A stretch of DNA of 11,068 nucleotides from Treponema sp. GTDB lineage: Bacteria; Spirochaetota; Spirochaetia; Treponematales; Breznakiellaceae. The DNA is taken from the NCBI GenBank assembly GCA_031281685.1, contig JAITFA010000132.1, positions 1 to 11,068 of the forward strand, given 5' to 3'. Of the stretch, positions 6,692-11,068 are shown one piece after another. Below the pieces are notes generated by a model. The model had not been told where the DNA came from and did no database searches. It saw only the letters and a program-made list of their open reading frames with translations. The position numbers and the translations under genes were made by a program. Numbering within the stretch: position 1 is the first letter of the stretch; the number at the start of each line of letters is the position of its first letter.

Positions 6692-7132
6692 ATGGTTGAA
6701 GTTGTAGAAGATTTTGTTACATGGGAAGACCGTTACGTTTTGGGAATTCCGTTCATTGACGCACAGCACAAGGAACTCTTGCGGCTGACCAATGCGCTTT
6801 TCGTGGCCTGTCAAGGTGGATCAGCAAATGATATATTCAGAGAGACAATCAAAGGCACGGTGAAGTATGTTACGGAACACTTTAGCGCCGAAGAAGTCAT
6901 GATGAATCGGATAAAGTACCCAGGGCTTGCTGAACACAAAAAAGAACACGAAGCCTTCGTGCAAAAGGTGCTTGAGGATGTCCACAACTTTGAATCTGGA
7001 CGCTCCTTTGTGCCAAACGCCTTTGTCCGCTTCCTCAAAGACTGGGTTTTAACCCATATAGCGGTGACTGACAAAAAGTACGCTGATTACATCATGAATC
7101 TCAAAAGAGCAGGAAAGTTGGCATCGCTATAG
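6692..7132 (+). CDS. Bacteriohemerythrin, single domain
   Basis: An oxygen-binding four-helix protein with a non-haem di-iron centre, 146 residues, about the size usual for stand-alone bacterial hemerythrins. All seven expected ligands are present: His26 (DAQHKEL), His63 and Glu67 (EHFSAEE), His82 and His86 (EHKKEHEAF), His122 and Asp127 (THIAVTD). The N-terminal Trp11 and GIPFID are also typical. No signal peptide, membrane segment or signalling domain is attached, so it should be a free cytoplasmic protein. In anaerobes such proteins are thought to bind or scavenge oxygen or carry it to an enzyme; which applies here cannot be read from sequence. The ATG is preceded by AAGGAAGGG. It stands alone between a decayed copy of a related gene and a terminator, and is transcribed opposite to both neighbouring operons. 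Confidence 0.95.
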   Translation: MVEVVEDFVTWEDRYVLGIPFIDAQHKELLRLTNALFVACQGGSANDIFRETIKGTVKYVTEHFSAEEVMMNRIKYPGLAEHKKEHEAFVQKVLEDVHNFESGRSFVPNAFVRFLKDWVLTHIAVTDKKYADYIMNLKRAGKLASL

Positions 7133-7147
7133 GCAAAAGTCCTAGTG

Positions 7148-7168
7148 TTCTGTCCATATCGGACAGAA
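7148..7168 (+). other. Hairpin upstream of the hemerythrin terminator
   Basis: TTCTGTCC (7148-7155) and GGACAGAA (7161-7168) form a perfect 8-bp stem with loop ATATC, 15 bases after the hemerythrin stop codon. No T run follows, so it does not terminate alone. It may protect the mRNA 3' end, assist the terminator that starts 12 bases later, or act on the converging mutL transcript. Confidence 0.5.
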
Positions 7169-7180
7169 TATCGTGAGGAG

Positions 7181-7211
7181 AGCCGGCGTAGCAGCCGGCT
7201 TTTTTTTTTTT
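7181..7211 (+). terminator. Intrinsic terminator of the hemerythrin gene
   Basis: AGCCGGC (7181-7187) and GCCGGCT (7194-7200) form a GC-rich 7-bp stem with loop GTAGCA, followed directly by twelve T residues (7200-7211). This is a textbook Rho-independent terminator for plus-strand transcription. The T run reaches into the stop codon of the convergent mutL gene. In the minus direction no U tract follows the stem, so mutL transcription is not clearly stopped by it. Confidence 0.92.
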
Positions 7212-9030
7212 ACACGCGCTTGACGGCGCGGAGTAATATTTCGCGGCTCAATTCAAACAGAATCGGACGGCCATGGGGACAGCGGTGTACGGGAAGGGCC
7301 AGCGCTGCCTCAGCCAGCGACAGCGCCACGCGCTCGTCAAGGTTATCGCCCTCCTTCACAGCGCGATGGCAGGCAAGTGTCGCAAGCCAATGCTCGGCAA
7401 GGTCAGCCCCAGCCCGTTTCAGGTCAAGAATCGCCTGAACCGTCTCGCTATCGCTGAGGTTCCAGTGCGCTGGTAACGCCTCTATGCGCCACGAACCGCA
7501 GTCCGTTTTAATGACCACGCCAAGACGCTCTAGCGCGTCTCTTCGCGTATTCAAGAATTGATCATCCTCCTCGCTTTCGGTCCGAAAGGGAATGGCAACA
7601 AGCAGCTCCTGAACCGGCACGGGTCTGACAAGAAACTGCTCATAAAGAATCCGCTCATGGGCGGCGTGCTGATCAATGAAAAACAGGCGATTGTCTTTTT
7701 CGATTATTATAAAAATATCAAACGCCTTACCAACATAGCGCAGTTCATGTCCCGAATGAAACGTCGGCGAAGAACTTTGCGCCGTAAACTCGGTTTGCAT
7801 CGCTTGCGGTACGAGAGACGATGAGATCGATGTGATTTCCGGCGCGCTGGGCTGGGCAAGCAGAGCTTGCGGCGCGTATTCAGGCGGGTTTTCCCGCAAG
7901 GCGTCCAGCGCTACGGTTCGGGCTACGGTGTATTCGATCTCGTGATTCGGCGTGTTTTGAAACTGTGGCGAAGGTTCCGCTGTGTACAGAAGCTCCAATT
8001 CCGGCACAGTGTATACTTGCCCGGCATATTGCTGGTTCCGGTGGCGAACAAAGTCCCGCAGACTACTGGTAACCGCGTGATGTATTGAGCTGGCGTCAGC
8101 AAAACGAACTTCACGCTTCGCGGGATGGATATTAAAGTCAGCCATCGCGGGATCGATGTCCACAAAGATCGCGCCAACGGGATGATAGCCATTGGGAAAC
8201 CAGCCTTGGGTTCCATATTCCAGCGCCTGCATCAAGGAAAAGTCCTGTATGCGCCGACCATTGGCAAAGATGTATTGCTGGCGACGGTCAGGCCGCGCCA
8301 GTTCAGGACCACCGACCACGATGCTCACCGAAAAACGGGTCATGGCGGTGTGAATCTCGTGGAGATACGCGGCTTGCGGGGAATCGAGAAGCAGGCTGGC
8401 GAAACGTTCCTTGAGACTGGAAGCAACAGGGAGGGCGGTTTTGAGTTTCCCGTCGAGTGACAAACGAAAGCTGATTGCCGGAAAAGCCAGCGCCTTATCA
8501 ATAAAGGTCAGGCGGCAGAGGTTGGCTTCGCTCCACTCGCGTTTGAGGAAGCGTTTGCGCGCCGGGATCGTATCAAACAGACCTGAAGCGCGAACACTGG
8601 TTCCCTGCTTGCGCCGCGCTCGCTCGATCCTCGCGCCAAGCGATTCACCTGGTCCCACTTCCAGCCGCCACGCCTCGCGGCTGTCCGCGCTGGAAAGAAT
8701 TTCCAGATGAGAAACCGTGGCGGCAGCGGCAAGGGCTTCTCCTCGAAAGCCAAGGGTCTCAGCCGATTTCAGGTCATCTATTGAACGAATCTTGCTGGTG
8801 GCATGGGTTCGCCAGCAAAGTTCAAGGTCTTCTTTCTCCATGCCGGCTCCATCGTCAATAACCTCAATGCGCCGGCTTCCCCCGCCGTCAACCGAAAGTT
8901 CTATGCGAGTTCCACCCGCGTCAATAGCGTTGTCGATGAGTTCCCGTACCAGGGCGGCAGGCCGGTCAATCACTTCACCGGCTGCTATTTTCCGTGCCTC
9001 GTCGGGCGGCAGAACTTGTACATGAGCCAC
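7210..9030 (-). CDS. mutL: DNA mismatch repair protein MutL, endonuclease type
   Basis: Acts after MutS recognises a mismatch and couples recognition to strand nicking and excision. The N-terminal GHKL ATPase shows RELIDNAIDAG (catalytic Glu about residue 30, Asn 34), DDGAGM (about 60), THATSKI (75-81) and GFRGEAL (94-100). A proline- and serine-rich linker spans about 345-430. The C-terminal dimerisation domain carries the metal-site motif DQHAAHERILYE, together with ACHRAVK and CPHGRP, the marks of MutL proteins that nick DNA themselves in organisms without MutH. I chose the GTG at 9028-9030 because GAGGAGG lies 6 bases upstream and the protein then begins MAHVQVLPPDEARKIAAGEV, like other MutL proteins, at 606 residues. 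An ATG at 9048 would add six residues and overlap xseB by 17 bases. With the GTG start it follows the xseB stop by 1 base. Confidence 0.96.
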   Translation of the reverse strand: MAHVQVLPPDEARKIAAGEVIDRPAALVRELIDNAIDAGGTRIELSVDGGGSRRIEVIDDGAGMEKEDLELCWRTHATSKIRSIDDLKSAETLGFRGEALAAAATVSHLEILSSADSREAWRLEVGPGESLGARIERARRKQGTSVRASGLFDTIPARKRFLKREWSEANLCRLTFIDKALAFPAISFRLSLDGKLKTALPVASSLKERFASLLLDSPQAAYLHEIHTAMTRFSVSIVVGGPELARPDRRQQYIFANGRRIQDFSLMQALEYGTQGWFPNGYHPVGAIFVDIDPAMADFNIHPAKREVRFADASSIHHAVTSSLRDFVRHRNQQYAGQVYTVPELELLYTAEPSPQFQNTPNHEIEYTVARTVALDALRENPPEYAPQALLAQPSAPEITSISSSLVPQAMQTEFTAQSSSPTFHSGHELRYVGKAFDIFIIIEKDNRLFFIDQHAAHERILYEQFLVRPVPVQELLVAIPFRTESEEDDQFLNTRRDALERLGVVIKTDCGSWRIEALPAHWNLSDSETVQAILDLKRAGADLAEHWLATLACHRAVKEGDNLDERVALSLAEAALALPVHRCPHGRPILFELSREILLRAVKRV

Positions 9031-9031
9031 G

Positions 9032-9268
9032 TCAGACCTCCTCATCAAAAAGCCCTAGCTCAGGTGTGGCGTTCTCAGGCTTTTCTTCCGGCGCGTTCAT
9101 CAGTATCTCGATCCGGCTTTCTATTTTCTCAAGGTCTTTCTCCAGTGTCCGCGCAAGCCTGATTCCCTCTTCAAAGGCTTTGAGCGCATCATCCAATGGA
9201 ATGTCGGGTTTGCGTATCTTTTCCCCCAGCGCCTCAAGCCGTTCCAATCGTTCTTCAAAATTTTTCAT
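9032..9268 (-). CDS. xseB: Exodeoxyribonuclease VII, small subunit
   Basis: Non-catalytic helical subunit that binds several copies per XseA to form exonuclease VII, which degrades single-stranded DNA from both ends into oligonucleotides. The 78-residue protein begins MKNFEERLERLEALGEKI and has the typical IPLDDALKAFEEGIRLARTLEKDL in its middle, ending in an acidic tail. Length and pattern are normal for the family. The ATG at 9266-9268 lies inside the last codons of xseA (14-base overlap), so translation is coupled to the large subunit. GAGG sits about 11 bases upstream, a little far. Its own 3' end supplies the ribosome-binding site of mutL. Confidence 0.95.
   Translation of the reverse strand: MKNFEERLERLEALGEKIRKPDIPLDDALKAFEEGIRLARTLEKDLEKIESRIEILMNAPEEKPENATPELGLFDEEV
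9037..9043 (-). promoter_or_regulatory. Strong ribosome-binding site that decides the mutL start
   Basis: GAGGAGG on the minus strand, within the final xseB codons, stands 6 bases before the GTG at 9028-9030. The in-frame ATGs at 9043-9048 overlap or precede this sequence and have no comparable site upstream, so the GTG is preferred. Confidence 0.7.
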
Positions 9269-10457
9269 GTTTATATACCTCTTCCGTTATCGCGCTTATG
9301 GTCCCCTCAAGGGGCCTGATAATGAGTCGTTCACCAGTGTTCACTACACCGGCGTCACGTACCAGTTCTCCGTTTTCTTTACAAACTATCGAAAAGCCCC
9401 GTTCAAGAATAGCGCGGGGGTTACCCGCCTCAATACTCAAGACCGCAAGCTCAAGCCGCTGACGAATGTCGCGTATACGGTAGGAAAGTCCGCCAATAAG
9501 TTCCTCCTTGTCGTCGTCGAAACGTAAGAGCCGTGGCTGGAGTATTGAGCGAAACCAGTATTCAAGGTCTTCCAACTTGAATGGTTTTATAAGCAGACGC
9601 GCCCGTTCAAGCCGTGATTCCATGGCGTTGGTGAGCCGAACACTAAGGTTGTGTATTATTTCGCGGGTTTCCACGCGACTCTCGCTCACTAATTCAGCGG
9701 CGGCTGAGGGGGTGGGAGCGCGAAGATCAGCGGCAAAATCGCAGAGCGCCCAGTCTATCTCATGTCCCACCGCACTTATCACGGGAATTGCCGAGCCTGC
9801 AACCGCACGAACAACCACTTCTTCTGAGAATGGCAACAAATCCTCCAACGCGCCTCCGCCCCGGCTCACAATGAGTACATCGGCAAGATTCCATTCATTA
9901 GCCTGCTCAATACGCCGCGCAATGATAGGCGCGGCTTCACTCCCCTGCACTGGCGTTGGCAGAATGATGACACGGATGCCCTGGGCCCGGCGGCGCAGTA
10001 TGGAGAGTATATCCCGAATCGCCGCGCCGGTGGGAGAACTTATCACCACAACCGTAACAGGAAAGCGGGGAATTGGCTTCTTTCGTTTCCTGTCAAAAAG
10101 CCCCTCCGCGGCAAGGTCGTGTTTACGCTTCTCAAGAACCGCCAGTATATCGCCGGAACCCGCCAGCTCAATGCTTTCGCACATGATTTGATAGGTTCCC
10201 CGTTGATTATAGACCGAAACACTCCCTCTGACCCGCAACAGCATACCGTCGCGCAGCTCAAAACCCAAGAAACGCAGCCGATTTTTGAACATTACCGCTG
10301 AAATAGCCGCGCCTGTATCTTTTAAGGTAAAATAAAGGTGGCCGGTACTTGAGAATTTGCAGTTAGATAGCTCCCCTTCCACACAGATAAGGGGAAACGC
10401 GCCTTCCAAATTGGAGCGTATGCGTTCAGTAAGTTGCGAAACCGAGAATGTCTCCAT
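9255..10457 (-). CDS. xseA: Exodeoxyribonuclease VII, large subunit
   Basis: Catalytic subunit of exonuclease VII, which degrades single-stranded DNA during repair, including excision after mismatch recognition. An N-terminal OB-fold occupies about 1-100 (SVSQLTERIRSNLEGAF; VEGELSNCKFSSTGHLYFTL). The catalytic region contains VISSPTGAAIRDI (138-150), SRGGGALEDLLPF (198-210), PVISAVGHEIDWALCDFAAD (225-244) and RAPTPSAAAELV (246-257), all hallmarks of the family. The helical C-terminal part that binds XseB follows, with NPRAILERGFSIV near the end. The 400 residues are within the normal range, slightly short of the E. coli protein. The start fits the family's N-terminus. No Shine-Dalgarno sequence precedes the ATG, and the nearest -10 element would place the transcript start at or beside it. 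First gene of xseA-xseB-mutL. Confidence 0.96.
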   Translation of the reverse strand: METFSVSQLTERIRSNLEGAFPLICVEGELSNCKFSSTGHLYFTLKDTGAAISAVMFKNRLRFLGFELRDGMLLRVRGSVSVYNQRGTYQIMCESIELAGSGDILAVLEKRKHDLAAEGLFDRKRKKPIPRFPVTVVVISSPTGAAIRDILSILRRRAQGIRVIILPTPVQGSEAAPIIARRIEQANEWNLADVLIVSRGGGALEDLLPFSEEVVVRAVAGSAIPVISAVGHEIDWALCDFAADLRAPTPSAAAELVSESRVETREIIHNLSVRLTNAMESRLERARLLIKPFKLEDLEYWFRSILQPRLLRFDDDKEELIGGLSYRIRDIRQRLELAVLSIEAGNPRAILERGFSIVCKENGELVRDAGVVNTGERLIIRPLEGTISAITEEVYKHEKF

Positions 10458-10464
10458 AAAAATC

Positions 10465-10473
10465 AGTATAACA
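10465..10473 (-). promoter_or_regulatory. Extended -10 promoter of the xseA operon
   Basis: On the minus strand TGTTATACT reads as an extended -10 (TGN followed by TATACT, five of six matches). No good -35 is seen 16-18 bp upstream, which extended -10 promoters can do without. Only seven bases separate the -10 from the xseA ATG, so the predicted transcription start falls on or next to the start codon. The tandem array begins about 70 bp upstream. Confidence 0.5.
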
Positions 10474-10541
10474 TAAAAACACTCAGGTTACACGAGAGAC
10501 TTGATCAGCTCAAACAATTTAACATTACGAAAAACGCGCCT

Positions 10542-11068
10542 CATTTTGGTTTAGCGAGCGCAACATTTGGGTCTCTGACCCAACGTAAGGCTTGGCGAGC
10601 GAAACATAAGGCTTGGTGAACGCAACGTTTGGGTCTCTGACCCCCAACGTAAGGCTCGGCGAGCCAAACGTTTGGATAGGGTGAGCGAAACATAAGGCTT
10701 GATGACCGAAACGTTTGGGTCTCTGACCCCCGACATAAGGCGCACCGAGCCAAACGTAAGGCTTGATGACCGAAACGTTTGGGTAAATTGACCGAAACAT
10801 AAAGCTTGGCGAGCCAAACGTAAGGCTTGATGACCGAAACGTTTGGGTAGGTTGACCGAAACATTTGGGCCTCTGACCCCAAACGTAAGGTTCAACAAGC
10901 CAAATGTAAGGCTCGGCGAGCCAAACGTAAGGCTTGATGACCGAAACGTAAGGCTTGGCGAGCGCAGCGTAAGGCTTAACGAGCCAAACGTTTGGGTAGG
11001 TTGACCGAAACGTAAGGCTCGGCAAGCCAAATGGAAGACTCGGAGAATGAAACGTAAGGCTTGGCAAG
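10542..11068. repeat. Tandem array of 20-22-bp units, right edge of window
   Basis: About 25 units lie head to tail from 10542, the last cut by the window end. Starts I can place include 10563, 10583, 10604, 10625, 10647, 10668, 10690, 10711, 10733, 10754, 10775, 10797, 10818, 10839, 10861, 10883, 10904, 10925, 10946, 10967, 10988, 11010, 11031 and 11052. Units beginning ACGTAAGG are 21 bp and those beginning ACGTTTGG mostly 22 bp; nearly all end CCAA or CGAA. Inner parts differ by class: CTTGGCGAG, CTTGATGAC, GTAGGTTGAC or GTCTCTGACC. Many units hold a small hairpin, such as GGCT/AGCC or TTTGGGT/ACCC. A higher-order period of 64 bp is visible (10690, 10754, 10818). All three minus-strand frames are open for long stretches, reading as PYVWLA-, SLTFGSP- and PNVSV-like repeats; I regard that as a by-product of the unit sequence, not as a gene. 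No spacers exist, so this is not a CRISPR array. Confidence 0.93.

Noticed and set aside
9031..9048. mutL start at ATG 9048
   Set aside because: It lacks a ribosome-binding site and adds residues not typical of the family. The GTG at 9030 has GAGGAGG at ideal spacing. The difference is only six residues, so the choice stays open to test.
10525..11067. Minus-strand open frames of 180, 159 and 113 codons in the right array
   Set aside because: All three frames are open at once because the repeat unit lacks stops on that strand, and mixed 21/22-bp units keep shifting the frame. No domain or independent start signal is visible.
10542..11068. CRISPR array
   Set aside because: Units are contiguous with no unique spacers, no constant repeat and no cas genes nearby; the same applies to bases 1-231.

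Overview
The window looks like chromosomal DNA of a spirochaete, most plausibly a Treponema of the insect-gut type. This is inferred from the kind of ribose-phosphate pyrophosphokinase, the single-domain bacteriohemerythrin, the endonuclease-type MutL, the roughly balanced base composition and the repeat-rich intergenic DNA. No ribosomal RNA or other taxonomic marker is present, so the assignment is tentative.

Layout, left to right. Bases 1-231 are a tandem array of 21-bp units. Bases 259-476 hold no gene I can support, only one strong hairpin. From 477 to 6240 a compact minus-strand operon reads carA, carB, prs and a small four-cysteine protein. carA has its own promoter just upstream, carB follows carA after 10 bp, and the small gene starts inside the prs stop codon. 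CarA and CarB make carbamoyl phosphate and Prs makes PRPP, so the operon supplies two precursors of pyrimidine nucleotides (PRPP also serves purines, NAD, histidine and tryptophan).

The spacer at 6241-6691 holds the carA promoter, a diverged 21-bp direct-repeat pair with an inverted repeat, and a decayed hemerythrin gene on the plus strand. The relic kept its N-terminus, lost about 85 internal codons in frame, kept its C-terminal helix and then suffered a frameshift. An intact plus-strand bacteriohemerythrin gene follows at 6692-7132, with all seven iron ligands and an intrinsic terminator.

From 7210 to 10457 a second minus-strand operon, xseA-xseB-mutL, encodes both subunits of exonuclease VII and the mismatch-repair protein MutL. 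Its genes overlap or abut and converge on the hemerythrin gene. The first gene has an extended -10 element placed so that its transcript may start at the ATG.

Bases 10542-11068 are a second tandem array, of about 25 units of 20-22 bp, unrelated in sequence to the left array but with the same two-helical-turn period and the same habit of carrying a small dyad in the unit. These two arrays, the diverged repeat pair near 6396-6437 and the hemerythrin relic are the least ordinary parts of the window. The coding genes are housekeeping genes, with CarB standing out as the CAD/CPS1-like (also Bacteroidota-like) form rather than the E. coli form.
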